In this document: piece by piece, positions 17,593-27,494 of the stretch
Numbering within the stretch: position 1 is the first letter of the stretch
Layout of the letters: each line of letters begins with the position of its first letter
Assembly (NCBI RefSeq): GCF_023700745.1
Contig: NZ_JAMPYG010000002.1
Location: 1 to 64,000 of the forward strand
Direction: 5' to 3'
Origin: Rhodoferax sp.
Lineage (GTDB): Bacteria; Pseudomonadota; Gammaproteobacteria; Burkholderiales; Burkholderiaceae_C
DNA length: 64,000 nt
Made by a program: the position numbers and the translations under genes
Notes under the pieces: generated by a model
Database searches by the model: none
The model's input: the letters and a program-made list of their open reading frames with translations, nothing else
Told to the model about the DNA's origin: nothing

Positions 17593-17919
17593 ATGAGCGA
17601 CGCACAGCAACGCATTGACGACTTGGTCAAACACAACGACATTCTGCTTTTCATGAAAGGCACGGCCAGTTTTCCGCAGTGCGGCTTCTCGGGCCGCGCG
17701 ATACAGATCCTGAAAGCCTGTGGCGTTGACCCCAAAGCCATCAAAACCGTCAATGTGCTGGAAGACGACGGCATTCGTGCTGGCATCAAGGACTACAGCA
17801 ACTGGCCCACCATTCCGCAGTTTTATTTCAAAGGCGAGTTCATTGGTGGCTCCGACATCATGATGGAAATGTACGAGAACGGTGAATTGCAGACCATGCT
17901 GGGTACGCCTGCAGCCTGA
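17593..17919 (+). CDS. grxD: Monothiol glutaredoxin, Grx4 type
   Basis: GrxD is a CGFS glutaredoxin that binds a bridging [2Fe-2S] cluster with glutathione and takes part in iron-sulphur delivery and iron sensing. 'CGFS' lies at residues 30-33, and 'WPTIPQFYFKGEFIGGSDIMMEM' supplies the cis-Pro and GG glutathione site (quoted in parts: TIPQF, GGSDIM). Length from the ATG at 17593 is 108 residues. The listed ORF begins upstream inside slyX. An AT-rich stretch of about 40 bases before the ATG could carry its own promoter. It is convergent with the SLT gene. Confidence 0.95.
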   Translation: MSDAQQRIDDLVKHNDILLFMKGTASFPQCGFSGRAIQILKACGVDPKAIKTVNVLEDDGIRAGIKDYSNWPTIPQFYFKGEFIGGSDIMMEMYENGELQTMLGTPAA

Positions 17920-17933
17920 TACAGCAAGGCTGA

Positions 17934-17951
17934 CAACCCCGATGGGGGTTG
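17934..17951. terminator. Hairpin between convergent grxD and the transglycosylase gene
   Basis: CAACCCC pairs with GGGGTTG around a four-base loop. There is no good T-run on either side, so termination strength is uncertain. Confidence 0.5.
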
Positions 17952-17962
17952 CTTCAGCGGGG

Positions 17963-18598
17963 TCAAGCGAGCCAGACCTTCTGCGCCTTCAGTACCGCTT
18001 GCGGGTAAGGCGCACGGCCTCGTGAGCCGTTATAACGCCCCAGCGCCATGAACCAGTCTCCCCCTTCACGGTTCAGGTAGTGGCGCAAAATCACACAACC
18101 AAAGCGCAAATTGGTCTGCATGTGAAACAGTTTGCCGGCATCACCATCCGCCAGCACCCGGGTCCAGAATGGCATCACCTGCATGTATCCGCGTGCTCCT
18201 GCGCTGCTCACGGCAAACTTGCGAAAATTGCTCTCCACCTGAATCAGCCCCAACACCAGCGACTCGTCCAAACCGGCGCGCCTGGCTTCGTACCAAACCG
18301 TTTGCAGAAATTCTTTGCGGGTATTCCAGTCTGAATATTTTTTCGCCAGGCGCTCACTCATCGCGCCCAGCCAACGCAAATAACGCAGCCGCGACTCGGT
18401 GTCTGGAAACTCTGGCACGGGTGGCGCCTGGTTGGCAATAGCGGAGCTCAAGGCGGTGCGAACCGCGTCAGCCAGAGGCTCCTCCATTTGCGCCCCAGCC
18501 CAGGATGGCTCTGCATAAAGAAGCGAGCCCAGTCCTGCACCAACACAAAAAGGCCGGAGGCTCAAAACACCTGCAAGAACAGCTCGCCGGGTTGTCAT
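17963..18598 (-). CDS. Lytic transglycosylase, SLT domain
   Basis: The protein is a soluble-lytic-transglycosylase-like muramidase that cleaves peptidoglycan to 1,6-anhydro ends. The SLT core has the catalytic glutamate near residue 122 in 'GLIQVESNFRKFAVS', then 'GARGYMQVMPFW' and 'ALGRYNGSRG'. The N-terminus has adjacent arginines (TTRRAVLAG) before a hydrophobic stretch, so export by Tat or Sec is possible. The track ORF starts at a GTG; I chose the ATG at 18598, giving 211 residues. It lies 60 bases downstream of proS on the same strand. Confidence 0.88.
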   Translation of the reverse strand: MTTRRAVLAGVLSLRPFCVGAGLGSLLYAEPSWAGAQMEEPLADAVRTALSSAIANQAPPVPEFPDTESRLRYLRWLGAMSERLAKKYSDWNTRKEFLQTVWYEARRAGLDESLVLGLIQVESNFRKFAVSSAGARGYMQVMPFWTRVLADGDAGKLFHMQTNLRFGCVILRHYLNREGGDWFMALGRYNGSRGRAPYPQAVLKAQKVWLA

Positions 18599-18661
18599 CA
18601 CATCACGCCATCACGGCCAGGACAAAGCGGCACGCCTTGCGTTCAAGGTCCCTGGATTGGT

Positions 18662-20416
18662 TCATGGACCGACTTTAACCTTCAGTTTCGACATCAGCAA
18701 GTTGGCGATTCCGGTCAGGGCAATCACGCTGGCAGTGGCATCCCGGCGGTGCTGGTATTCCACATTGCCCTCTTTCAGAGCCCGGTCACCAATATTCACC
18801 CGGTGCGGCACGCCGATCAGCTCCCAGTCGGCGAACATCGCACCTGGGCGCTCGCCCCGGTCGTCCAGTATGACATCAACGCCAGCCGCCAATAGTTCGG
18901 CATACAAGTCTTCAGAAGCAGCCTTGACTTCGGTGAACCGATCCGCATTGATCGGGCAAATTACCACGGTGAACGGCGCCAAAGCATCGGGCCAGATGAT
19001 GCCACGTTCGTCGTGATTTTGTTCAATGGCAGCGGCTGGCAAACGTGTAATGCCGATGCCATAGCAGCCCATTTCCATGAACTGCGGCTTGCCGTTCATG
19101 TCCAGGAAGGTCGCCTTCATGGCCTGGCTGTATTTGGTACCGAGGTAAAAGACATGGCCCACCTCGATGCCACGCTCGATCGCCAACATACCCTGGCCAT
19201 CAGGCGAAGCATCACCGGCCACGACATTGCGCAAGTCGGCCACCAGCGTCGGTTCGGGCAGATCGCGGCCCCAGTTGACGCCGGTGATGTGAAAGTCAGC
19301 CTCGTTGGCGCCGCAGACCCAGTCGCTCATCACCGCCACTTCGCGATCCACCACCAACTGCACCGGTTTCTTCAGACCAATTGGCCCCAAATAGCCGGGC
19401 AAACAGCCAAAGTGGTCTTCAATCTCACCGAGGGTCGCAAAGCGAAAAGCCTGCAATCCAGGCAACTTGCTGACCTTGACTTCATTCATGTCGTGGTCTC
19501 CGCGCAGCAACAGCAGCCAGACCTGCGTCTTCACCACTTCACCCTGCTCATTGAGCGTATCGGTGGCCAGCACCAAGGATTTGACAGTATTTTTCAACGG
19601 TAGGTCGAGTAGTTCGGCGACCGCCGCACAGGTGCTTTTGCCGGGCGTCGCCGTCCTGGTCATGGCTTGCGTGGCCGCAGGGCGCGGGCCGACGGGAGCC
19701 AGTGCCTCGGCCTTTTCCATGTTGGCGGCGTAATCGCTGCCCGGGCAATACACAATAGCGTCTTCTCCAGTGGCGGCAATCACCTGGAACTCTTCGCTCA
19801 AATCCCCGCCAATGGCGCCACTGTCAGCCGCCACTGCACGGTAAGTCAGGCCAAAACGGTCAAAAATGCGTCGGTAGGCTTGCGCCATGACCTGGTAACT
19901 GGCTTTGGCGGACACTTGGTCGCGGTCAAAGCTGTAGGCATCTTTCATGATGAATTCACGGCCACGCATCAGACCGAAACGCGGACGCCGCTCGTCACGG
20001 AACTTGGTTTGAATCTGGTAAAAATTCTTCGGCAACTGCTTGTAGCTGCGGATTTCCTGCCTTGCAATGTCGGTCACCACCTCTTCGCTGGTCGGCTGGA
20101 TCACAAAGTCGTTCGCGTGGCGGTCCTTGATGCGCATCAACTCAGGGCCCATCTTGTCAAAACGACCGGTCTCAGCCCACAACTCGGCAGGTTGCACCAC
20201 CGGCATGGCCAACTCGACGGCACCGGCCCGGTTCATTTCTTCACGAACAATGGCCTCCACTTTGCGCACCACACGTAGCCCCATGGGCATCAGGGTGTAA
20301 ATACCAGCACCCAGTTTTTTGATCATGCCAGCACGCATCATGAGCTTGTGGCTGACAATTTCGGCATCCGCCGGGGCTTCTTTGAGGGTAGAAATAAAAA
20401 ATTGGGAGGCTCTCAT
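18662..20416 (-). CDS. proS: Prolyl-tRNA synthetase (bacterial type with editing domain)
   Basis: ProS charges tRNA-Pro and hydrolyses mischarged Ala-tRNA-Pro. The order is bacterial: class II motif 1, motif 2 ('[18 protein letters not shown]'), a long editing INS domain in the middle ('[19 protein letters not shown]', '[11 protein letters not shown]'), motif 3 ('[16 protein letters not shown]') and an anticodon-binding domain ending '[16 protein letters not shown]'. Length is 584 residues. The ATG is at 20416, divergent from rppH with about 90 bases between. tRNA-Pro(CGG), a substrate, is encoded about 5 kb away. Confidence 0.97.
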   Translation of the reverse strand: MRASQFFISTLKEAPADAEIVSHKLMMRAGMIKKLGAGIYTLMPMGLRVVRKVEAIVREEMNRAGAVELAMPVVQPAELWAETGRFDKMGPELMRIKDRHANDFVIQPTSEEVVTDIARQEIRSYKQLPKNFYQIQTKFRDERRPRFGLMRGREFIMKDAYSFDRDQVSAKASYQVMAQAYRRIFDRFGLTYRAVAADSGAIGGDLSEEFQVIAATGEDAIVYCPGSDYAANMEKAEALAPVGPRPAATQAMTRTATPGKSTCAAVAELLDLPLKNTVKSLVLATDTLNEQGEVVKTQVWLLLLRGDHDMNEVKVSKLPGLQAFRFATLGEIEDHFGCLPGYLGPIGLKKPVQLVVDREVAVMSDWVCGANEADFHITGVNWGRDLPEPTLVADLRNVVAGDASPDGQGMLAIERGIEVGHVFYLGTKYSQAMKATFLDMNGKPQFMEMGCYGIGITRLPAAAIEQNHDERGIIWPDALAPFTVVICPINADRFTEVKAASEDLYAELLAAGVDVILDDRGERPGAMFADWELIGVPHRVNIGDRALKEGNVEYQHRRDATASVIALTGIANLLMSKLKVKVGP

Positions 20417-20471
20417 GGGATATCCAGCGATCTGTCAGGGTTATGCCGCTTGCTGCACCGCCCGGGCTGTG

Positions 20472-20477
20472 CATAAT
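20472..20477 (+). promoter_or_regulatory. Candidate -10 of the rppH promoter
   Basis: CATAAT lies 30 bases before the rppH ATG in the proS/rppH divergent gap. The -35 region is weak, and an AT-rich leader follows. Confidence 0.4.
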
Positions 20478-20506
20478 CAAGCTAATTTAAAAATTGGGGT
20501 TTGATT

Positions 20507-21124
20507 ATGCTTGACCGGGACGGCTTTAGGCCGAACGTCGGCATCGTCCTGCTCAACCAGAAAAATCAGGTGTTTTGGGGCAAGCGTATCCGTACGCACT
20601 CCTGGCAGTTCCCGCAGGGTGGCATTGACCGAGGCGAAACCCCCGAGCAGGCCATGATTCGGGAGCTGCATGAAGAAATTGGGCTGCAACGCGAACATGT
20701 CCGCATTGTGGCCCGCACCCGTGACTGGTTGCGCTATGAGGTGCCAGACCGTTTTATTCGCCGCGATTCGCGCGGTTTTTACAAAGGCCAGAAACAGATC
20801 TGGTTCTTGTTGCAACTGGTCGGTCACGACTGGGATCTGAACTTGCGCGCCACCAGCCATCCAGAATTCGACGCCTGGCGCTGGAATGATTACTGGGTGC
20901 CGCTGGATGCGGTGGTGGAGTTCAAACGCGAGGTCTATGTGACAGCACTGACCGAGTTGTCTCGCTTTTTGCCGCGCAATGAACATCGAAACCGATTCCT
21001 GCGTCAGGGCATCCGGCCGCTGGACATGGAGCAGACCTGCGTCAATATGCCGGATGCCAGCTTTGAGATACCTCCGGGCGCCACCCACGATTCGCCGCCC
21101 CCTTCTGGACAACAACATGCCTGA
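20507..21124 (+). CDS. rppH: RNA pyrophosphohydrolase RppH
   Basis: RppH removes pyrophosphate from the 5' end of primary transcripts, opening them to RNase E decay. The start '[15 protein letters not shown]' and the Nudix box '[22 protein letters not shown]' (about 38-59) are typical; '[13 protein letters not shown]' is also diagnostic. The ATG at 20507 is preferred over the TTG at 20501. At 205 residues it is longer than E. coli RppH because of a C-terminal tail after about residue 165. The next gene starts within its last eight bases, so the two are translationally coupled. Together with orn and the RNA helicase it gives the window three RNA-turnover enzymes. Confidence 0.94.
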   Translation: MLDRDGFRPNVGIVLLNQKNQVFWGKRIRTHSWQFPQGGIDRGETPEQAMIRELHEEIGLQREHVRIVARTRDWLRYEVPDRFIRRDSRGFYKGQKQIWFLLQLVGHDWDLNLRATSHPEFDAWRWNDYWVPLDAVVEFKREVYVTALTELSRFLPRNEHRNRFLRQGIRPLDMEQTCVNMPDASFEIPPGATHDSPPPSGQQHA

Positions 21125-21632
21125 ATTACGGTCTCGGCACCATCTGCCATGCGCCTTGAAAAACTGGTTGTTGCTGGGTTTGGCGTGCTGTGCATTGGGA
21201 GCACAAGCACAAGGCCCGGCCGATGATCCGGACTGGAAAGAAACCGAGGTTCCGGCGCCACCCCAATTCGACACCAAGCAGCTGGTAGCCATTGACATGC
21301 CACCTTATGTGAGTATGAAATTTGGCATTGATCCCGCAACATTGGCCATCACGCCCGACGGCATCGTACGGTATGTCATGGTGGCACTGAGCCCCAGCGG
21401 TGCCATGACTGCGTTTTATGAAGGCATTCGCTGTGCCACAGGTGAAGTCAAGGGTTATGCCCGAGCCAACGCCAGCGGTATCTGGACTCTGGTGAAAAAC
21501 CCGGAATGGCGCAGGCTCAACGACAAGCAGCCGTCCAAACACGCGCTGGCGCTGGCCCAGCAAGGTGCCTGTGAAGGCAATGCCAGTGCCAGCTCGGCGG
21601 CGGATACCCTCAGAAAACTCAAAGGCAATTAG
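21117..21632 (+). CDS. CNP1-like family secreted protein
   Basis: This is a 171-residue secreted protein with a signal sequence ([20 protein letters not shown]), cleaved probably after AQA. The mature part, with '[17 protein letters not shown]', '[19 protein letters not shown]' and '[17 protein letters not shown]', matches what I recall as the CNP1-like family of betaproteobacteria. The molecular role is unknown. It overlaps rppH by eight bases, which supports real translation. It is convergent with proB. Confidence 0.8.
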   Translation: MPELRSRHHLPCALKNWLLLGLACCALGAQAQGPADDPDWKETEVPAPPQFDTKQLVAIDMPPYVSMKFGIDPATLAITPDGIVRYVMVALSPSGAMTAFYEGIRCATGEVKGYARANASGIWTLVKNPEWRRLNDKQPSKHALALAQQGACEGNASASSAADTLRKLKGN

Positions 21633-21635
21633 CTT

Positions 21636-21653
21636 GGCAGGCAGGTGCCTGCC
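21636..21653. terminator. Bidirectional hairpin between the CNP1 gene and proB
   Basis: GGCAGGCA and TGCCTGCC form a near-perfect palindrome in the 30-base gap between convergent genes. No T-run follows. Confidence 0.45.
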
Positions 21654-21662
21654 ATCACCGTG

Positions 21663-22799
21663 TCAGCGTTTGAGCACCAAGTTATCGCGGTGCACCATTT
21701 CTGGCTCGGCCAAATAACCCAGCAAGGCTTCAAACTGGCTTGAGGGCTTGCGACAGATCAGGCGCGCCTCGGTGCAGGCGTAGTTGGCCAGCCCACGGGC
21801 GATTTCAATCCCTTGCGGATCGCGGATGGCAATCACATCGCCGCGCGAGAAATCGCCTTCCACACCGGTCATGCCAACAGGCAACAAGCTCGAACCTTCG
21901 CCCAACAACTTGGCTACCGCACCGGCATCCACCGTGACGGCACCACGCAATTGCAAATGGTCGGCAATCCACTGCTTGCGCGCATTCTGCTTAGGCATAG
22001 GCGCCACCAGCAGCGTGCCAATAGCCTCACCCTGACCCAGACGCAGCAAGGCATCAGGCTCGCGTCCCCAGGCGATCACGGTCGAAGCGCCTGAACCCGC
22101 TGCCCGCTTGGCGGCCAAAATTTTGGTGATCATGCCGCCACGCCCCAAACTGGAACCAGCACCACCGGCCATGGCTTCCAGCGCAACATCGCCGGCCTGT
22201 GCCACATGGACAAACTGGGCATTGGCGTCCTTGCGTGGATCGGCGGTGAACAAACCTTTTTGGTCGGTCAGGATGATCAGCGCGTCGGCTTCAACCAGGT
22301 TGGCCACCAAGGCGCCCAGGGTGTCGTTGTCGCCGAACTTGATCTCGTCATTGACCACGGTGTCGTTTTCATTGATCACCGGCACCACGCCGAGTTTGAG
22401 CAGGGTCAGCAGCGTGGAACGCGCATTGAGGTAGCGCTCACGGTCCGCCAGATCGGCGTGCGTGAGCAGCACCTGGGCACTACCCAAGCCGTTTTCACGC
22501 AGTTTGGTCTCGTACATATGCGCCAGACCCATTTGTCCGACTGCCGCGGCAGCCTGCAATTCATGGATTTCATGCGGACGCTTGGCCCAGCCCAGACGCT
22601 TCATGCCTTCGGCAATGGCGCCACTGGAGACCATGATGACCTCTCGCCCCTGATGCACCAGCACCGCCATTTGTCGGCACCACTCACCGATAGCCAGCTC
22701 ATCCAGGCCCCGGCCGTCGTTGGTCACGAGACTGGAACCGACCTTGACCACCACACGGCGGGCGTCACGCAATGTTGAATTCTCTTGTTCTTGAGCCAT
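21663..22799 (-). CDS. proB: Glutamate 5-kinase
   Basis: ProB phosphorylates glutamate at the gamma position, the first step of proline synthesis, and is usually feedback-inhibited by proline. The amino-acid kinase domain shows '[18 protein letters not shown]' at the N-terminus, '[25 protein letters not shown]' (parts: INENDTV, FGDNDTL) and '[13 protein letters not shown]'. A C-terminal PUA domain ('[24 protein letters not shown]' region) follows. Length is 378 residues. It lies 36 bases downstream of obgE on the same strand and is probably cotranscribed with it. Confidence 0.96.
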   Translation of the reverse strand: MAQEQENSTLRDARRVVVKVGSSLVTNDGRGLDELAIGEWCRQMAVLVHQGREVIMVSSGAIAEGMKRLGWAKRPHEIHELQAAAAVGQMGLAHMYETKLRENGLGSAQVLLTHADLADRERYLNARSTLLTLLKLGVVPVINENDTVVNDEIKFGDNDTLGALVANLVEADALIILTDQKGLFTADPRKDANAQFVHVAQAGDVALEAMAGGAGSSLGRGGMITKILAAKRAAGSGASTVIAWGREPDALLRLGQGEAIGTLLVAPMPKQNARKQWIADHLQLRGAVTVDAGAVAKLLGEGSSLLPVGMTGVEGDFSRGDVIAIRDPQGIEIARGLANYACTEARLICRKPSSQFEALLGYLAEPEMVHRDNLVLKR

Positions 22800-22835
22800 T
22801 TAACCCTCTTGGGCAGGTCGTTTGTTTCAGGTGCT

Positions 22836-23972
<1,137 letters not shown>

Positions 23973-23995
23973 CTATCCCGCAAGGTTTCACAAAT

Positions 23996-24021
23996 AAAAA
24001 ACCCCGCGCCGTGCGCAGGGT
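23996..24021 (-). terminator. Rho-independent terminator after rpmA
   Basis: Read on the minus strand, ACCCTGCGC and GCGCGGGGT form a stem around ACG, followed by TTTTTT. It lies 25 bases after the rpmA stop and before obgE, so it likely sets the ratio of ribosomal protein to GTPase transcripts. Confidence 0.88.
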
Positions 24022-24045
24022 CTTGCGTGGGGACAGTGTCAGCCC

Positions 24046-24306
24046 TTAAGCTGCTGCGGTCACGCTCACGGTATGCCGGTTCAAAGCGCCTTTGATGGCG
24101 AACGACACATGACCTTCTGTCAATGCAAACAGCGTGTGGTCTTTGCCAATACCAACATTGGCACCAGGATGGAATTGGGTACCGCGCTGGCGCACGATGA
24201 TCGCGCCAGGTGCGACCAATTGGCCACCAAACATCTTCACACCGAGCATTTTGGGCTTGGAATCGCGCCCGTTTCGCGTCGAGCCGCCGCCTTTTTTATG
24301 TGCCAT
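24046..24306 (-). CDS. rpmA: 50S ribosomal protein L27
   Basis: L27 reaches towards the peptidyl-transferase centre through its N-terminal tail. '[16 protein letters not shown]' is the standard N-terminus with no Firmicutes-like cleavable extension, and '[22 protein letters not shown]' and '[15 protein letters not shown]' (each in part) are conserved. Length is 86 residues. It is 12 bases after rplU in the usual bicistronic arrangement. Confidence 0.97.
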   Translation of the reverse strand: MAHKKGGGSTRNGRDSKPKMLGVKMFGGQLVAPGAIIVRQRGTQFHPGANVGIGKDHTLFALTEGHVSFAIKGALNRHTVSVTAAA

Positions 24307-24318
24307 GACTCTTGCTCC

Positions 24319-24630
24319 TTATGCAGAAATCGCACCAATCAGGAGTTCGGTGAACTGCTGACGATGACCTTGACGTTTTTGGTAGTGTTTACGACGGCGC
24401 ATTTTGAAAATGCTGACCTTGTCGTGTTTGCCATGTGCCAAAACTGTGACACTGACCGCTGCACCGGACACCAAGGGTGTACCGACCTTCAACTCTGCGC
24501 CGCTGCCGACTGCCAGAACCTGGTCGATCACAATCTCTTGGCCTACGTCCGCAGCAATCTGTTCTACTTTAATTTTTTCGCCGGTTGCAACTCTGTATTG
24601 TTTGCCACCAGTTTTTATGACCGCGTACAT
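24319..24630 (-). CDS. rplU: 50S ribosomal protein L21
   Basis: L21 binds 23S rRNA domain VI with L20. '[20 protein letters not shown]' is the signature start and the C-terminus has '[20 protein letters not shown]' with the expected basic cluster. Length is 103 residues. It heads rplU-rpmA and has a credible sigma-70 promoter about 50 bases upstream. It is divergent from ispB, the conserved neighbour in many proteobacteria. Confidence 0.97.
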   Translation of the reverse strand: MYAVIKTGGKQYRVATGEKIKVEQIAADVGQEIVIDQVLAVGSGAELKVGTPLVSGAAVSVTVLAHGKHDKVSIFKMRRRKHYQKRQGHRQQFTELLIGAISA

Positions 24631-24678
24631 AATAACCTCTTAATGATACTCTCCGAACGAATTTTCGCAGAGCCCGGA

Positions 24679-24708
24679 ATTATCGCATAAGTTCTAACAA
24701 CTGTCCAA
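24679..24708 (-). promoter_or_regulatory. Sigma-70 promoter of rplU-rpmA
   Basis: On the minus strand, TTGGAC (24703-24708) and GATAAT (24679-24684) are separated by 18 bases, leading into rplU about 50 bases later. Confidence 0.6.
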
Positions 24709-24758
24709 TCCTGGAGAGGTGGTACGAAGTTTCGGCAAACCAAGGCTTGCGGATTTTC

Positions 24759-24764
24759 TATAAT
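24759..24764 (+). promoter_or_regulatory. -10 box of the ispB promoter
   Basis: TATAAT lies 25 bases before the TTG start of ispB. The -35 region is poor. It shares the divergent gap with the rplU promoter. Confidence 0.5.
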
Positions 24765-24789
24765 CCGCACAACTAATCGGGTCACTGTC

Positions 24790-25773
24790 TTGCAAGCCAC
24801 TCAATCTCAAAAACCCAGCTTTATGGCGATCATCGCGCAGGATATGCGAGAGGTCGATCTGGTCATTACGCATCGCCTCGACTCCGGCGTACCACTGGTG
24901 GGACAAGTCTCGCGGTACATCATTTCTGCTGGCGGCAAGCGGCTGCGCCCTGCGCTGCTGTTGTTGATATGCGGCGCCCTTGGCTACACAGGTGCCCAGC
25001 GCTTCAACCTGGCGGCAGTGGTGGAATTCATCCACACCTCCACCCTGTTGCATGACGATGTGGTGGACGATTCATCGATGCGACGCGGCAACCCGACCGC
25101 CAACGAAACCTTTGGCAATCCAGCCAGCGTTCTGGTCGGTGATTTCTTGTATTCCCGCTGTTTTCAAATGATGGTGGATGCGCAAAACATGCGCATCATG
25201 GAAGTCCTCGCAGAAGCCACCAATGTCATCGCTGAAGGCGAAGTCATGCAATTGATGAACATGCACAATGCAGCCCTGGATGAAACAGGCTACCTGCATG
25301 TGATTCGCTCCAAAACAGCAAAACTGTTCGAAGCAAGCGCACGCGTAGGCGCCATTTTGGCCAATGCCAGCCCCGACATGGAAGCCGTCTGCGCCAACTA
25401 TGGGCAAGCCCTTGGCACCGCCTTCCAAATCATTGACGATGTGCTTGACTACACTGGCGACGCTACGGTGATGGGCAAAAACCTGGGTGATGATCTGCGT
25501 GAAGGCAAGACCACATTGCCCCTGATCGCAGCCATGCAGCGCGCCAGCGATCAGGAGCGCCAACTCATTCAAAGCGCCATTGAAACCGGCAAACTTGAAC
25601 TGATAGACCAGGTCGTGGCCATTGTGCAAGCCACTGGCGCCCTCGATGTGGCGCGACAAGCAGCTGCAGAAGAAGCGCGCCGAGCCATCATGGCTGCCGA
25701 GCAATTACCAGACAATGCGCACAGGCAGTGTTTGATACAATTAGCGGCTCAGTTGTTGGAACGTCAATCCTGA
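24790..25773 (+). CDS. ispB: Octaprenyl diphosphate synthase (polyprenyl synthetase)
   Basis: IspB extends farnesyl diphosphate to the long prenyl tail of ubiquinone. The first aspartate-rich motif is in '[15 protein letters not shown]' (89-94) and the second in '[13 protein letters not shown]'; '[12 protein letters not shown]' binds the isopentenyl substrate. Length is 327 residues from the TTG at 24790; an in-frame ATG at 24823 would give 316 and cannot be excluded. It is divergent from rplU and followed 17 bases later by tRNA-Pro, a layout familiar in Burkholderiales. Confidence 0.93.
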   Translation: MQATQSQKPSFMAIIAQDMREVDLVITHRLDSGVPLVGQVSRYIISAGGKRLRPALLLLICGALGYTGAQRFNLAAVVEFIHTSTLLHDDVVDDSSMRRGNPTANETFGNPASVLVGDFLYSRCFQMMVDAQNMRIMEVLAEATNVIAEGEVMQLMNMHNAALDETGYLHVIRSKTAKLFEASARVGAILANASPDMEAVCANYGQALGTAFQIIDDVLDYTGDATVMGKNLGDDLREGKTTLPLIAAMQRASDQERQLIQSAIETGKLELIDQVVAIVQATGALDVARQAAAEEARRAIMAAEQLPDNAHRQCLIQLAAQLLERQS

Positions 25774-25790
25774 CGCTCCAGAGCAAAAAT

Positions 25791-25867
<77 letters not shown>

Positions 25868-25875
25868 AATAAATC

Positions 25876-25910
25876 AATGGGTTAGCTCAGTATACGAGTT
25901 AGCCCATTTT
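25876..25910 (+). terminator. Terminator after tRNA-Pro
   Basis: AATGGGTTAGCTC pairs with GAGTTAGCCCATT (two G-U pairs) across a seven-base loop and is followed by TT, then GCTTT. It starts nine bases after the tRNA CCA. Confidence 0.75.
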
Positions 25911-26106
25911 GCTTTCTGCTACGCAGGCATCAATTTACCCAAACCACCGAGACTGACGCACTGCCCGCCCATTTTGTTGGAAGGTGACGTTGTGACAGCC
26001 CGCTGGCTATGGAATAGCTCCGGCCTGATCTTGCACAGCACGGAACTTGCGCTTCACAATACTCGTCCAAGTGCTCGTCGCGAGCAAATATTCAAGAGGT
26101 TCCAGG

Positions 26107-26607
26107 ATGCACTATCGTATTTTTCGCTGGAGTTGGCTGTTGTTGCCATGGCTTGCCGCCTGCAGCAGCTACGCGCCACCTGTCAATTTGCTCAATATCA
26201 CCAGAGATGCACTGGTAGCCCGAATGGGAGAGCCAGATAGGGTACGGCAGATGAACGAGGGAACCCGACTGGAGTTTCCTCGCGGGCCGATGGGGAAGCA
26301 CACCTGGTTTGTCTATTTTGATGCAGCAGGGCGCGCCATCAGGTCCGAACAGGTTTTAACCGAACAGAACTTCAACCAGATCAACCCGGGCATGGCTCAG
26401 GACGAGGTGCACCAACGGCTTGGCCGACCCAGTGAGGTCCAGGCGCTCGGACGTTCGCGTGGCGTGGTATGGAGCTATCGCTACGAAAATTACTTGTGCC
26501 AATGGTTTCAGGTGGAACTGACGTTGGAGCAGCAGGTGCGTTCAACCGGTTATGGGCAACCGCCCGAATGTATGGGTAGGGACGACCTCCTTGTATCTCT
26601 GCGTTAA
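26107..26607 (+). CDS. Lipoprotein with BamE/SmpA-like fold
   Basis: The 166-residue product has a lipoprotein signal ending in the lipobox 'LAACSS', so it is anchored by an N-terminal acylated Cys. After it come two similar segments: 'NITRDALVARMGEPDRV' and 'INPGMAQDEVHQRLGRPSEV'. These have the 'helix-GxP' rhythm of the SmpA/OmlA (BamE) fold, suggesting a tandem arrangement. The role is unknown; envelope assembly is a guess. The track ORF starts at 26047, but the ATG at 26107 gives a proper signal. It stands alone 239 bases after tRNA-Pro, in a gap with no other gene. Confidence 0.7.
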   Translation: MHYRIFRWSWLLLPWLAACSSYAPPVNLLNITRDALVARMGEPDRVRQMNEGTRLEFPRGPMGKHTWFVYFDAAGRAIRSEQVLTEQNFNQINPGMAQDEVHQRLGRPSEVQALGRSRGVVWSYRYENYLCQWFQVELTLEQQVRSTGYGQPPECMGRDDLLVSLR

Positions 26608-26663
26608 CTGGCTCGCAGAACTGCGTTTACCCAGCACTTTGGCGATCGTTTAAGCCTTGCCAG

Positions 26664-27410
26664 TCAACGGCCACCCGAAACGTCGATAAATGATCCGGTG
26701 GTGTAGGAGGCTTCATCCGAGATCAACCACAACGCGGCCTTCGCCACCTCCATTGGCTCGCCACCCCGAGCCATGGGCACAGACGACTGCAATCTGCTGA
26801 CCCGGCCAGATTCGCCACCGCTGGCATGTATCGTCGTATGAATCAAGCCCGGACGTACGCCATTGACACGAATCTTTTCAGCTGCCACTTCCTTCGACAG
26901 GCCAATCGTCAGCGCATCCAGTGCAGCTTTGGACGCCGCATAGTCAACATACTCACCCGGTGAACCCAGGACTGCCGCGCGTGAGGAAATATTGACGATG
27001 CTGCCGCCTAAGCCACCGTGCTTGGTTGACATGCGCCGCACGGCCTCACGTGCGCACAGAAAGCTGCCGGTGACATTGGTTGCCAGAACACGATTGATAC
27101 GTGCCGCATCCATCTGCTCAACGCGCATCTGGGGAGACAAAATACCGGCATTGTTGATGAGCGCATCCAGGCGCCCAAATCGCTTGTCGATCTGCACGAA
27201 CAGACTTTCAACCGCAACCTCGTCAGACACGTCGGCCTGGATCGCCAAGGCGGTCCCGTCCGCACTTTCAATGGCGGCGATCACTTCTGCGGCGGCCGCT
27301 GCATCCGTCCGGTAACTGATGCAGACGGTGTAACCCTGGCTGGCAGCAACTAACGCACAAGCTGCGCCAATACCGCGTCCGCCGCCAGTAATGAGGATGA
27401 TTTTTTCCAT
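26664..27410 (-). CDS. SDR family oxidoreductase
   Basis: This is a classical short-chain dehydrogenase of 248 residues. The cofactor motif 'TGGGRGIGAA' is near the N-terminus, 'NNAG' follows, and the catalytic Ser, Tyr and Lys lie in 'IVNISSRAAVLGSPGEYVDYAASKAAL' (quoted in parts: NISSR, YAASK). 'ISYRTDAAAAAEV' with Arg after the second strand suggests NADP(H). The end 'YTTGSFIDVSGGR' is typical. The track ORF has seven extra residues; the ATG at 27410 follows a GGGGAGACCA-like purine patch. The substrate cannot be read from sequence. It is divergent from dacB. Confidence 0.85.
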   Translation of the reverse strand: MEKIILITGGGRGIGAACALVAASQGYTVCISYRTDAAAAAEVIAAIESADGTALAIQADVSDEVAVESLFVQIDKRFGRLDALINNAGILSPQMRVEQMDAARINRVLATNVTGSFLCAREAVRRMSTKHGGLGGSIVNISSRAAVLGSPGEYVDYAASKAALDALTIGLSKEVAAEKIRVNGVRPGLIHTTIHASGGESGRVSRLQSSVPMARGGEPMEVAKAALWLISDEASYTTGSFIDVSGGR

Positions 27411-27482
27411 GGGGAGACCACTCCATTTCAACCAAGAGGCTCAAGAATAATGCAATGGACGATCAGCGACCAGCCAACACTT

Positions 27483-27488
27483 CATAAT
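27483..27488 (+). promoter_or_regulatory. -10 box six bases before the dacB ATG
   Basis: CATAAT is followed by ATAAAA and the ATG at 27495, the same spacing as at hemA. No Shine-Dalgarno is visible. A second in-frame ATG lies at 27507. Confidence 0.4.
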
Positions 27489-27494
27489 ATAAAA

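Noticed and set aside
25876-25910. Possible tRNA remnant, because GGGTTAGCTCAG resembles a D-arm
   Set aside because: The stretch is fully explained as a 13-bp terminator stem, and no anticodon or T arm follows.
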